A stretch of DNA of 64,000 nucleotides from Methylophaga nitratireducenticrescens (GCF_000260985.4 NC_017857.3:1674001-1738000); one strand, 5' to 3'; positions 49,298 through 57,963 are shown, counted from the first letter of the stretch. Program-made: numbers and translations. The notes: a model not told the origin generated them from the letters alone.

Positions 49298-50321
49298 ACA
49301 AACGTTCAAGCTGTTTCAAAAAGCGATACCGACCAATGTAATTACCGGTTTTCTCGGCGTTGGTAAAACCACGGCGATCCAGCAGCTACTAAATACCAAA
49401 CCGGCAGGCGAACGCTGGGCAGTATTAATTAATGAATTTGGCAAAGTGGGCATTGATAGGCAGCTATTGCAAACCGATGACGATTCTCTAGGAAAGGTCA
49501 CGATTCGCGAAGTACCCGGGGGCTGTATGTGCTGTGCCGCAGGTTTGCCGATGAAGGTCGCACTTAATCAACTTATTGGTAAAGCCAAACCCGACAGATT
49601 ATTGATTGAACCCAGTGGGTTGGGACACCCGGAAGAAGTGATCGCCGTGCTGTCAGGAGAATTTTATCAATCGGTCATAGATTTACGCGCCACCCTGACA
49701 TTGGTTGATGCACGTCATATGTCTGATGCGAAATATCGCGAGCATGAGACTTTTCAGCAGCAGTTACAAATCGCCGATCTGATCGTGGCGAACAAGGCCG
49801 ATATGTATGGTCAGAGCGAAATTGCTGCTTTAACAGCTTATTTAAATGAAATGCATCTTCAGGAACTACCTTTACAAATCATTCAGGACGCAAAAATTAA
49901 TCCTGAATGGTTAGATCCAAAAGCTAAATTTAATCAGGCCATCTGGCAGGAGCAACCAGCGGTTTTTAATCTTGATAATGAAGAACAACTTATTCCAGAT
50001 TGCGGCTACCTGGCGGCCACTCAAAAGTTAAGTGGCTGGTATAGCTATGGCTGGCGGTTCAAATCAACATTCTGTTTTGATTACCAACCGCTGATTACAT
50101 GGCTGGAGCAATTTAAACAGATTCGGCTTAAAGCGGTTTTTCGAACAAGTGAGGGGTGTGTCGCTATCAATCAAGCTGATGACAAGTTAACAATTGAAAA
50201 ACTGCCCACTCAGCCAGCAAAAAGTCGTATTGAGTTCATTACCGATAAGCCGCTTGATGCAAAAAAAATGGAAAACCAATTATTACAGATGTGTGGGATA
50301 AACCATGTTAACCCGGCTTAA
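49290..50321 (+). CDS. COG0523 GTPase, second, coupled to an FhcA-like gene
   Basis: The 343-residue protein has P-loop GFLGVGKTTAIQQ (20-28), NEFGKVGIDRQL (switch region), the metal motif GGCMCCAAGLP (Cys79, 81, 82), LIEPSGLGHPEE and the full GTP element VANKADM. The C-terminal CobW-like domain starts near YSYGWRFKSTFCFDY. It differs from the ZigA-like protein in the signature after the CxCC motif, so it is a distinct subfamily. GTG start. Its end overlaps the amidohydrolase gene by 17 bases, implying coupled translation and probably a client relation. Confidence 0.88.
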   Translation: MAEQTFKLFQKAIPTNVITGFLGVGKTTAIQQLLNTKPAGERWAVLINEFGKVGIDRQLLQTDDDSLGKVTIREVPGGCMCCAAGLPMKVALNQLIGKAKPDRLLIEPSGLGHPEEVIAVLSGEFYQSVIDLRATLTLVDARHMSDAKYREHETFQQQLQIADLIVANKADMYGQSEIAALTAYLNEMHLQELPLQIIQDAKINPEWLDPKAKFNQAIWQEQPAVFNLDNEEQLIPDCGYLAATQKLSGWYSYGWRFKSTFCFDYQPLITWLEQFKQIRLKAVFRTSEGCVAINQADDKLTIEKLPTQPAKSRIEFITDKPLDAKKMENQLLQMCGINHVNPA

Positions 50322-51948
50322 AAACGCTCGAGTATACGACCCGGTACAAAAACTGAATGGCGAATTGATGGATTTGTGGATCCGAGATGATCGAATCGTT
50401 GATCCGAAACAGATTAATGACAGAGATTCAGCTATTACCTACGATTTAGACGGGGCTATTACCATGGCAGGCGGCGTGGATATTCATAGCCATATTGCAG
50501 GCGGTAACGTGAATACCGCCCGTTTATTGCTACCAGATCAACACCGTAATCATCTGCAAAGACAGGAAAATCTGCCGTTTTATAACGCTCGTTGGTCAAG
50601 TTTTGAAACTGGTTATCGCTACACTGAAATGGGCTACAGCATGGTGGTTGAACCGGCAATGTTGCCGGTCAATGCGCCGCAGGTGCATCGAGAAATGGCG
50701 GATATCCCCATCATTGATACGGCTGCACTGGCGATTCTTGGCAGTGATGATTTGCTGGTATCCATGTTGCGAAGTGGTGCTTCGCAGGATCAGATTAATG
50801 ACTATGTAAGCTGGACCATTAACACCACCCAGGCATTAGGTTTGAAAGTAATTAATGCCGGTGGTTCGCAGGCGTTTAAAGCCGGGGTTGAACAGTTTGG
50901 TCTGGATGATAAAGTACCGGATTATGGCATCAGCTCTCGGCGCTTATTAACCTCATTGCAGACCGCCGTGCATCAATTGGGTATTCCGCACCCGGTACAT
51001 GTGCATTGTAATAATTTGGGTGTTCCCGGTAATGTACAAACCGCCATTGATACCATGGAGGCTGCCCAGGGCTTACCCATGCATCTGGCGCATGTGCAAT
51101 TTTATGGTTATGGCGCAGAGGGTAATCGCGGTTTCTCTTCGGCTGCAGCTCAATTGATGGAAGCCTTTAATCGACATCCCAATATCACCATGGATGTCGG
51201 ACAGGTGTTATTTGGTCAGACGGTGACAATGTCAGGGGATATCATCGCTCAATTCTCACGTCGTGGTGATGCCAGTCCGCATAAATGGGTGATGTGGCAT
51301 GCCGAAAATGAGGGCAGTGGTGGCATCGTGCCTTATCAATACAAAAAAGCCAGCTTTGTAAATGGTTTGCAATGGGCCATTGGTCTGGAAATTTTTCTAT
51401 TATCCGGCGATCCGTGGCGTTTGTTTTTCACCACCGATCATCCCAATGGTGCACCGTTTACCCGTTATCCGGATTTGCTGCATTTATTGATGGACTATGA
51501 CTTTCGCATGGCCTGTCTGGCAGAGCTGGATCCGGAGATTATGGAGTTGACCCTGCTCAAAGATTTGAAACAGGAGTTCAGCTTATACGATATTGCCATT
51601 ATGACCCGGGCGGCCCCGGCAAAATTATTGGGGTTGAATGATCGTGGACATCTGCAACCCGGCGCTTTGGCCGATATTGCGGTTTATCATGAGCAAGATG
51701 ATAAAGAGGCTATGTTCAGAAAGGCGCAGTGGGTCTTCAAAAACGGTCAGCTGATTATTGAACGCGGCGAGTTTGTGAAGCGTCAATTTGGCCAGACCAT
51801 GACCGTTAAACCGCATTTTGATAGACAGATTGAATCAACCGTTAAAAATTACTTTGATCGTTTTTATTCAATGAAATTATCCAACTATGGGGTTCATGAC
51901 GATTTGTTATTTGATCAGCCCGAGCGCTTTTCTGCGATTAACTTATAA
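50305..51948 (+). CDS. fhcA: Formylmethanofuran dehydrogenase subunit A / FhcA-like amidohydrolase
   Basis: The 547-residue protein is an amidohydrolase of the FmdA/FwdA/FhcA group: RVYDPVQKLNGELMDLWIRDDRIV, AGGVDIHSHIAGGNVNTARLLLPDQHR, LGLKVINAGGSQAFKAG, VHVHCNNLGVPGN, MHLAHVQFYGYG and FFTTDHPNGAPFTRYPDLL. Likely binuclear metal ligands His61, His63, Lys181 (carboxylated in the family), His234, His263 and Asp378 are all kept. In methylotrophs FhcA hydrolyses the formyl carrier as part of an FhcABCD complex. No fhcB, fhcC or fhcD is nearby. It ends a zinc-controlled operon right behind a COG0523 gene. Confidence 0.85.
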   Translation: MLTRLKNARVYDPVQKLNGELMDLWIRDDRIVDPKQINDRDSAITYDLDGAITMAGGVDIHSHIAGGNVNTARLLLPDQHRNHLQRQENLPFYNARWSSFETGYRYTEMGYSMVVEPAMLPVNAPQVHREMADIPIIDTAALAILGSDDLLVSMLRSGASQDQINDYVSWTINTTQALGLKVINAGGSQAFKAGVEQFGLDDKVPDYGISSRRLLTSLQTAVHQLGIPHPVHVHCNNLGVPGNVQTAIDTMEAAQGLPMHLAHVQFYGYGAEGNRGFSSAAAQLMEAFNRHPNITMDVGQVLFGQTVTMSGDIIAQFSRRGDASPHKWVMWHAENEGSGGIVPYQYKKASFVNGLQWAIGLEIFLLSGDPWRLFFTTDHPNGAPFTRYPDLLHLLMDYDFRMACLAELDPEIMELTLLKDLKQEFSLYDIAIMTRAAPAKLLGLNDRGHLQPGALADIAVYHEQDDKEAMFRKAQWVFKNGQLIIERGEFVKRQFGQTMTVKPHFDRQIESTVKNYFDRFYSMKLSNYGVHDDLLFDQPERFSAINL

Positions 51949-51952
51949 AGCA

Positions 51953-52531
51953 CTATTCTTCTTCATACAACTCAATGTTGTCAGCTGCCATCGAATAGGC
52001 TGAAACGGCCACTTCATTTTCGGTGATGGTGGTTGTCAGCGTACCCTCGACCCAATAGGGATCATAAAGGTTCTGTTGAGCGACGCCTTCTTTGGAGGTG
52101 ACATAAATAATCTGATTGGGCGGCGGCGGGGGATAATGGATACAGGCACCGAAAAAAGGTACTAGAAAGAACTCAGTCACCAATTGCTCTTCGTTCATTT
52201 CGACGGGAACGATAAAACCAGGCAGGCGGATGGGGCGTTGATCGTATTCCGGTTTGACCTTGGCAGAGGTTAATGCCTGTTGATAACGGTCATCAGCGGA
52301 GTTTTCCAGTGCCCCGAGTAATTGACTACTGATTTGATCTTCCATCGAACCATCTTCGATTTCATCAAGATATTCGGGTGGATTCATCAATGCTTCGAGA
52401 TCGTCATCGGGCATTAAATCAACCCAATCAATAAGTTCGTAATTTTCGTCAGCTAACAGTGGCTGAGTCATTGTCAGGCAAGTGATTAGTAATAATGGAA
52501 CCCAGAATTTTGCAGATGCCAGTTGTGTCAT
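51953..52531 (-). CDS. DUF3299 domain exported protein (zinc-transport accessory)
   Basis: The 192-residue protein has a signal peptide (about 1-28, ending LLADE) and an acidic N-terminal part (WVDLMPDDDLEALMNPPEYLDEI). The DUF3299 core reads RPIRLPGFIVPVEMNEEQLVTEFFLVPFFGACIHYPPPPPNQIIYV. Such proteins stand next to the LolD/FtsX-type zinc transporters of V. cholerae (Zrg) and P. aeruginosa (PA4066). It is divergent from the ATPase at 52624 with a Zur-like box between and converges on the FhcA gene with a 4-base gap. Confidence 0.85.
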   Translation of the reverse strand: MTQLASAKFWVPLLLITCLTMTQPLLADENYELIDWVDLMPDDDLEALMNPPEYLDEIEDGSMEDQISSQLLGALENSADDRYQQALTSAKVKPEYDQRPIRLPGFIVPVEMNEEQLVTEFFLVPFFGACIHYPPPPPNQIIYVTSKEGVAQQNLYDPYWVEGTLTTTITENEVAVSAYSMAADNIELYEEE

Positions 52532-52563
52532 ATGACTCCAGAGCGTTAAATTTCGAGCGAAAA

Positions 52564-52580
52564 TGTTATGTTATAACAAT
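52564..52580. promoter_or_regulatory. Zur-box-like operator between DUF3299 and the ABC transporter
   Basis: ATGTTAT-GTT-ATAACAA has the 7-3-7 layout and nearly the exact arms of the published Zur consensus (ATGTTAT/ATAACAT). AAA precedes and TTT follows, matching the outer consensus bases in part. It lies 32 bases upstream of DUF3299 and 43 bases upstream of the ATPase, so one site can control both directions. Confidence 0.78.
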
Positions 52581-52623
52581 TTATAAGCTCTCAACATGAT
52601 CCATTTTTCAAGCCGGTAAAAAA

Positions 52624-53319
52624 ATGACTAATCGTTATGCTATTCAGATTGATGACTGTCAGTTCCGTTATCAGCAAAACTCAGACAGTGTTGTATTACA
52701 AATAGCTCACTGGGAAATTAAAAAAGGCGAAACGGTTTTTGTCTACGGACCTTCCGGTTCGGGTAAATCCACTTTATTAAATTTACTGGCCGGGATTCTG
52801 TTGCCACAGCGTGGCACCATCAAGTTGGATGAGGTCATACTAAACCAGCTCAACCATCGCAAAAGAGATGCGTATCGGGCACAACATATTGGTATGGTGT
52901 TTCAACGTTTTAATCTGATTCCGTACTTAACGGTGGCCGACAATATTAAACTGGCCAGTCATTTTTCCAAACAGGGTATACAGAATCTGCAACAACGCAC
53001 TCTGGAATTGATGAATGCTTTGCAACTGGATGCCCAGATATTGAAAAGGCCGGCATCGCAATTGAGCGTCGGTCAGCAGCAACGGGTAGCGATTGTTCGT
53101 GCTTTGATGAATCAACCGGAATTATTAATTGTCGATGAGCCCACTTCAGCATTAGATAGTGACGCACGTGATAGTTTTGTTGATTTGCTGCTGGAGCAGG
53201 TAAAAGCGATGCAAGCCACTCTGATCTTTGTCAGCCATGACAGAAGTCTGGCACAACACTTTTCCAGACAGTTGGATATACAGTCGTTTGTGGTCGCAGG
53301 AGAAAAACATGCTGTTTAA
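52624..53319 (+). CDS. ABC transporter ATP-binding protein (LolD/MacB type), zinc-linked
   Basis: The 231-residue ATPase has Walker A VYGPSGSGKSTLLNLLAG, Q-loop VFQRFNLIPYLTV, signature QLSVGQQQRVAIVRAL, Walker B LLIVDEPTSALDSD and switch His FVSHDRSL. The LolD/MacB subfamily pairs with FtsX-like permeases, and one follows with an 11-base overlap. With DUF2796 and DUF3299 proteins this matches P. aeruginosa PA4063-PA4066 and V. cholerae Zrg, which respond to zinc shortage. Confidence 0.9.
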   Translation: MTNRYAIQIDDCQFRYQQNSDSVVLQIAHWEIKKGETVFVYGPSGSGKSTLLNLLAGILLPQRGTIKLDEVILNQLNHRKRDAYRAQHIGMVFQRFNLIPYLTVADNIKLASHFSKQGIQNLQQRTLELMNALQLDAQILKRPASQLSVGQQQRVAIVRALMNQPELLIVDEPTSALDSDARDSFVDLLLEQVKAMQATLIFVSHDRSLAQHFSRQLDIQSFVVAGEKHAV

Positions 53320-54547
53320 ACTGGCGTGGAAAAGTCTGCTCGCCAGACGCGTTAGCGTGTTACTGACTATATTGATGATGACGGTGAGTATTTTTGTGTT
53401 ACTCAGTGTAGAAACCATCCGTTATCAAGCCAAAGACAGTTTTACCAAAACCGTTTCCGGTGTGGATTTGATTGTCGGTGCCCGTACCGGCCAGGTGAAT
53501 TTATTGCTGTACTCGGTATTTCATATTGGCGTGCCAACCAATAATATTTCCTGGCAGAGTTATCAGGATATTGCTTCCCGTTCTTCAGTTGCCTGGACAA
53601 TTCCTATTTCACTAGGTGATTCCCATCGTGGCTATCGGGTCATTGGCACCAGCACAGACTTTTTCGAGTTTTTTCGCTTTGGTAATAAGCAATCACTCGA
53701 ATTTAAACAAGGTAAAGCGTTTGATGATCATTTCGATGCAGTGATTGGTTCAGAAGTTGCCAGACAACTGGGCTATAAATTTGGTGATGCTATCGTGCTT
53801 TCTCATGGAATTGCCAATACCAGTTTCAGCAAACATGATGATAATCCATTCAAAATTACGGGTATTCTGGCCCCAACAGGAACGCCGGTAGATCAATCTC
53901 TCTACGTCAGTTTGCAAGGTATTGAAGCCATTCATGCCAACTGGCAGGGTGGGGTAAAAATGCCGGGTGCAGCTAAGCCAAAACTTGACGAGTTGCAGCC
54001 ACAAGCCATAACGGCATTTATGCTGGGACTGAATTCGAGGATTCAGACCTTTAATTTGCAGCGGCAAATCAATGAATATCAGCAGGAACCGCTTCAGGCC
54101 ATTTTGCCCGGAGCCACATTGATGTCGCTGTGGTCAATGTTGAGCAGCGTGGAACAGCTGTTATTATTGATTGCTTCACTGGTGCTGTTGGGTGCGCTGA
54201 TCGGGATGGCGAATATGCTATTGGTTTCAATGCGTGAGCGACGACATGAATTGTCGGTATTGCGGGCACTGGGTTATCGACCGGGATTTCTGTTCTGCTT
54301 ATTACAGCTTGAAGCCTTATTGATAAGTCTTGTAGCAGCAGTCGCCGCGTTTATCAGTTTGCAATTAAGCATGTATGTATTGAAAGACTGGTTATTGCAG
54401 GAATACGGTATTTTGCTGACCCGCCTATCAATCATAAATGAATTTCTGTTTATGTTACCGATGGTGATGCTTGCCAGTTTTCTGGTCGCTTTAATTCCGG
54501 CAATCAGTGCTTATCGACAAGGGTTACATCAGCAATTGAATCTGTGA
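53309..54547 (+). CDS. FtsX-like ABC transporter permease, zinc-linked
   Basis: The 412-residue protein has the MacB/FtsX arrangement: an N-terminal helix (VSVLLTILMMTVSIFVLL), a periplasmic domain (about 45-275) and three C-terminal helices beginning near SMLSSVEQLLLLIASLVLLGALIGMANMLLVSMRERRHELSVLRALGYRPGFLF. GGAG lies 7 bases before the ATG at 53309, which fits better than the longer frame from 53228. The 11-base overlap with the ATPase gene implies coupling. Members of this type move substrates out of membranes or act as mechanotransmitters; zinc import by this class is proposed, not proven here. Confidence 0.88.
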   Translation: MLFKLAWKSLLARRVSVLLTILMMTVSIFVLLSVETIRYQAKDSFTKTVSGVDLIVGARTGQVNLLLYSVFHIGVPTNNISWQSYQDIASRSSVAWTIPISLGDSHRGYRVIGTSTDFFEFFRFGNKQSLEFKQGKAFDDHFDAVIGSEVARQLGYKFGDAIVLSHGIANTSFSKHDDNPFKITGILAPTGTPVDQSLYVSLQGIEAIHANWQGGVKMPGAAKPKLDELQPQAITAFMLGLNSRIQTFNLQRQINEYQQEPLQAILPGATLMSLWSMLSSVEQLLLLIASLVLLGALIGMANMLLVSMRERRHELSVLRALGYRPGFLFCLLQLEALLISLVAAVAAFISLQLSMYVLKDWLLQEYGILLTRLSIINEFLFMLPMVMLASFLVALIPAISAYRQGLHQQLNL

Positions 54548-54548
54548 T

Positions 54549-54914
54549 TTAGATGCGTTGTAGCTTTGGAAGATGCTGTTTTAGATGTGATTTAATATCT
54601 TCCACACTAGCTGAAAAAACCAGGGCATAAATCTCACGTTGCATGGTGTCGGTAATAAACGGGTAAATTTCATAACCCTCTGCGTAAAGTTCAGCGCGGG
54701 CGCGGCATATTTTTTGAATGCCTTCGCTAAATGCCTGGTTCTCTACTGCAGGTAAATTGGTTTCACCTAAAGTCCATTGCTGCTGTTTCCAATGATCAAA
54801 ACACCATTGACTCAATTGCATCACCGGATCAATTTTATTCTGTTCTTGTGTGTCAGATTGTTCACTGCAACCCAAAAGACATAGCAGACTGAGCAGCAAA
54901 AAATATTGACGCAT
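54549..54914 (-). CDS. Small lipoprotein of unknown function
   Basis: The 121-residue protein begins with a lipoprotein signal (MRQYFLLLSLLCLLGCSEQ; lipobox LLGC, Cys16). The body holds QWCFDHWKQQQWTLGET, FSEGIQKICRARAELYAEGYEIYPFI and a C-terminal helix. Two Cys residues remain in the mature part. I do not recognise the family. It converges on the permease with a 1-base gap. The ATG at 54914 gives the proper signal; an 18-codon longer frame starts at 54968. Confidence 0.65.
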   Translation of the reverse strand: MRQYFLLLSLLCLLGCSEQSDTQEQNKIDPVMQLSQWCFDHWKQQQWTLGETNLPAVENQAFSEGIQKICRARAELYAEGYEIYPFITDTMQREIYALVFSASVEDIKSHLKQHLPKLQRI

Positions 54915-55050
54915 ATACAAGTTTCCAAAGCGTTGTTTTGTAAACAATAATGCCTGTTTTATTTTCAAATACCAACTATTCCCTAAAAAAATGACAAAAA
55001 ATGCTTATAGCGTCATTATTAAACTGTAGCTATCTGAATTAAGGTTTCAA

Positions 55051-55362
55051 ATGGATAGATTTTCAACGTTTGGCATCATTCTGTTATTGATTCTGGCAAT
55101 TGTCGGTGGATATATGACAGGCCTCTTTGCCGGTTATCTGTTTGACCTAGGAAAACGCCATCTGGGAAAAACGCTAACGGTTATCCTCAATTTAGTGTTT
55201 TATGTGGTGCCGGCCTGGGCATTATTGGGTATAGCCTCTGAAGATGGCCTGCTATTTTTTTATCTATTACTACTGGTTTTTTATTTTCTGGGTATTCGTG
55301 ATTCAAAATATCCAGCTGTAAAAAACGATAAACCCGATAAAAATTATGAACCCTATGATTGA
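55051..55362 (+). CDS. Small membrane protein of unknown function
   Basis: The 103-residue protein has three predicted membrane helices (FGIILLLILAIVGGYMTGLFAGYLF, TLTVILNLVFYVVPAWALLGIA and LLFFYLLLLVFYFLGI) and a short charged tail. Family not recognised. The ATG follows TTAAGGTTTCAA, a usable ribosome site. It stands alone. Confidence 0.6.
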   Translation: MDRFSTFGIILLLILAIVGGYMTGLFAGYLFDLGKRHLGKTLTVILNLVFYVVPAWALLGIASEDGLLFFYLLLLVFYFLGIRDSKYPAVKNDKPDKNYEPYD

Positions 55363-55365
55363 GTC

Positions 55366-55389
55366 GTGTTGATCTTTCAAAGTCAACAC
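55366..55389. repeat. Near-perfect palindrome sharing a 17-base core with the MITE-like left end
   Basis: GTGTTGA (55366-55372) pairs with TCAACAC (55383-55389), and CTTT-C-AAAG pairs inside, with one bulged T. The stretch GTTGATCTTTCAAAGTC (55368-55384) matches 31778-31794 at 16 of 17 bases. It lies 4 bases after the stop of the small membrane protein gene. It may be a remnant of the same repeat family or a terminator; the tail is only moderately T-rich. Confidence 0.5.
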
Positions 55390-55588
55390 TATTGAAGATT
55401 GCTTTTATCTAATAAGGCGAAAACCGAACAAATAGTGTCTGCAAAGCCTGCTACATTTGATTAAAATTATGTTGCTCTAATTTGTTAATTCTTGCTTTTT
55501 TTCCTTGAGACTATAACAATCGATTAGAAGCATTTTTTGTATAGAGATGCTTTCAAGGTAATTATTCTCTTGAAAGGGGGAAGGCAGG

Positions 55589-56992
55589 GTGAAAACTACC
55601 ATTTTTCCCGGCACTATCAATGGTCTGTTGAATTTGCTGTTGACCACCCTGCTGTATTACTTATTTGCAAGACAAGGTTTTTTCTGGTTTTCGTTTCCAC
55701 CAGATCCTATCAGTTTGTTGTCGCTTTCATCCGGTATCGGCCTGGTGATGTGCCTATTGTGGGGAGTGCGTGTGTTTCCGTTTATTGTAACGGCAACATT
55801 CGCGGCACATTTTCCTGTTGTAACAGACACTGCTTTTATCCATAGCGCGCCATATATCGCTGTTACTTCATTGATCATGGGATTTGAAAGTGTTTTTGGA
55901 ATGTTGCTAATGCGTCGATTTCTACCTTACGGCGTGAGCAGACCTCAACATTTATTGAAATTTATTATTTTGCTTTGTGGGGTTGTTCCAGCCTTATCCG
56001 CGTTAATGCTAAGCCTGAATATGATGTTAAGTGGATATATTGAGGCTGCTGAATTTACAGGCATTTATATCACACTTCTAAATGCTCATGGGCTTGGAAT
56101 ACTGCTTATTTACCAAGTGTTTACAGGTTTTTCACACAGCTCAACGTTTCAGTTAAGCGAATTAAAAAAACTGTGGTTAGGCGGGGCGTCAATTGGACTC
56201 ATTGTGATATTGGCTTCTTACGTTTATGGGGTTTTATTATTTTTGCTATTACCGGTCCTGGTGATAATGGCTATTTCATTGAAACTGATTTTTAGCACAT
56301 TGTTCAGCAGTCTGAGTTTTGTGGTTGTTTTTAGCATTATGGCTTCTGATAATAGTGTATTTTTCACAAATAATTATCAATTTACCTCGACAGGCTTGGT
56401 TGCTTACCTCTTTTCCAGTGCATTGGCTGTATTTGCCATCGCCATACAACAAAATCAAATTAATCTGACAATGGCGTCACGCGAGGCTTGGAAAAAAGCG
56501 GCTGAACGTGATCCATTAACATGTCTGGCAAACCGACGTGCATTTTTACCCCGCTTGAAAACAGAGCATGCCAGAGCCGTGAGAACCGGAAGAAGTTATT
56601 GTGTCGTTATCTGGGACATTGATGATTTCAAACAGATTAATGATACCTATGGCCATGATTATGGTGATGTTGTTTTAAAAAAACTGGCTGATATTCTGCG
56701 CGACAACTGTCGTGATATTGATTTCCCCGCTCGGATCGGCGGTGAGGAATTTGCAATAATCCTTCCAGAAAGTAGCAGTGAGGAGGGTGAACTTGCACTG
56801 GAACGTTTTCGCAGCGAGGTGGAATCTACTCGATTTATTGCCCCGGATGGAAAAATATTACAAATAACTATTAGTATTGGCATTGCGAGCTTCAAGCCAA
56901 CTTATAAGACTGAAATGGCTTTAATGTCGGATGCGGATAAGGCCTTGTATAAAGCTAAAGCACAAGGAAAGAATCAAATACATGTATTTTGA
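55589..56992 (+). CDS. Diguanylate cyclase with an N-terminal MASE1-like membrane sensor
   Basis: The 467-residue protein starts with GTG after AAGGCAGG. Eight or so membrane helices (residues about 8-290) resemble MASE1. A GGDEF domain follows (about 305-465): ERDPLTCLANRRAFLPRL, VVIWDIDDFKQINDTYGHDYGDVVLKKLA, the active site RIGGEEF, and ITISIGIASFKP with DADKALYKAKAQGKNQ. The GGEEF site and metal-binding Asp residues are intact, so c-di-GMP synthesis is expected; there is no RxxD inhibition site at the usual spot before the active site. It opposes the EAL protein at 36856. Confidence 0.9.
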   Translation: MKTTIFPGTINGLLNLLLTTLLYYLFARQGFFWFSFPPDPISLLSLSSGIGLVMCLLWGVRVFPFIVTATFAAHFPVVTDTAFIHSAPYIAVTSLIMGFESVFGMLLMRRFLPYGVSRPQHLLKFIILLCGVVPALSALMLSLNMMLSGYIEAAEFTGIYITLLNAHGLGILLIYQVFTGFSHSSTFQLSELKKLWLGGASIGLIVILASYVYGVLLFLLLPVLVIMAISLKLIFSTLFSSLSFVVVFSIMASDNSVFFTNNYQFTSTGLVAYLFSSALAVFAIAIQQNQINLTMASREAWKKAAERDPLTCLANRRAFLPRLKTEHARAVRTGRSYCVVIWDIDDFKQINDTYGHDYGDVVLKKLADILRDNCRDIDFPARIGGEEFAIILPESSSEEGELALERFRSEVESTRFIAPDGKILQITISIGIASFKPTYKTEMALMSDADKALYKAKAQGKNQIHVF

Positions 56993-57022
56993 TATTCGGC
57001 CCGATATACAACGGAGTTATTC

Positions 57023-57814
57023 TTGAAAACTATATTCCATCGAACACAGATTATTGCTGTACTGCTAATGCTTTTGTGTTTGCTCCTGGCGCTGATACCT
57101 TTTGAGTCAAATGCGGGAACTCAATTAAGCCAGATGCTCAGGATCACACTCACTGTCTATGCGATTGCCCGGGGATTAAATGCGGTTATTTCAGCGGCAC
57201 AAGGCACTGAATTATCCATCGAACCGATGGGAGTTGGTCTGACGCTGACTCCTGGTCAGATTTTGGATCCACTGAATGATTTGATTGAGCAGTTTTCAAG
57301 CGTTTTACTAGTGGCTTCTGCATCGCTGGGCATTCAGAAAATCCTGTTAGCACTTGGTGATATTGAAATATTGCGTTGGGCAATAGCTGGTTTTGCTGCC
57401 ATCGTTTTAATCTTGTTGTTATGGCAGAAACTTCCTGACCGATGGTCTTCCATGCTGTTTAAGGTTGTGTTACTCATGACCCTGTTACGTTTAGCGATTC
57501 CGGTCACTATAGTCGCCTCCAATCAGTTACAGCTCTGGCTGGAGCAAGATAGACAGGATGCCATTGCTATTTTGCATAGCACCCAGCAGGAAGTGGCTGC
57601 AATTCAGCCGGAGTCAGATGATTCCGAACGCGGCTGGTATCAGGGATTCAAAGATAACCTGGATATTAAAAACAGATTGCAGAGTATTGAGGCCAAGGCA
57701 GAGCAGGGGATAAATGCGGCCATCTACTTGTTGGCTGAATTTGTATTGATAATGCTGATTTTGCCTATTGGCTTTTTATTTATAGCCTGGCGATTGATAG
57801 GCAGAATAATGTGA
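57023..57814 (+). CDS. Membrane protein of unknown function
   Basis: The 263-residue protein begins with TTG, supported by GGAG 7 bases upstream. It has an N-terminal signal or anchor (about 8-25), a segment with amphipathic and hydrophobic stretches (LNAVISAAQGTELSIEPMGVGLTLTPGQILDPLNDLIEQFSSVLLVASASLGIQKILLAL), three more helices and a coiled region with Gln and Glu before a last helix. I do not recognise a characterised family. It follows the diguanylate cyclase by 30 bases and may be co-transcribed. Confidence 0.75.
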   Translation: MKTIFHRTQIIAVLLMLLCLLLALIPFESNAGTQLSQMLRITLTVYAIARGLNAVISAAQGTELSIEPMGVGLTLTPGQILDPLNDLIEQFSSVLLVASASLGIQKILLALGDIEILRWAIAGFAAIVLILLLWQKLPDRWSSMLFKVVLLMTLLRLAIPVTIVASNQLQLWLEQDRQDAIAILHSTQQEVAAIQPESDDSERGWYQGFKDNLDIKNRLQSIEAKAEQGINAAIYLLAEFVLIMLILPIGFLFIAWRLIGRIM

Positions 57815-57963
57815 TATCACATCTGAGGCCATCATTTTCAGATATCCGAATTCGGTTGTAATAATGCTTGGTGAAGCATTGGCACAAAGTAGTAGCAATG
57901 GGCCAGCAGTTAGTCATTCAGATAAATATCCATGTAGAGCATTTTTTTGATGACGCATCACGA

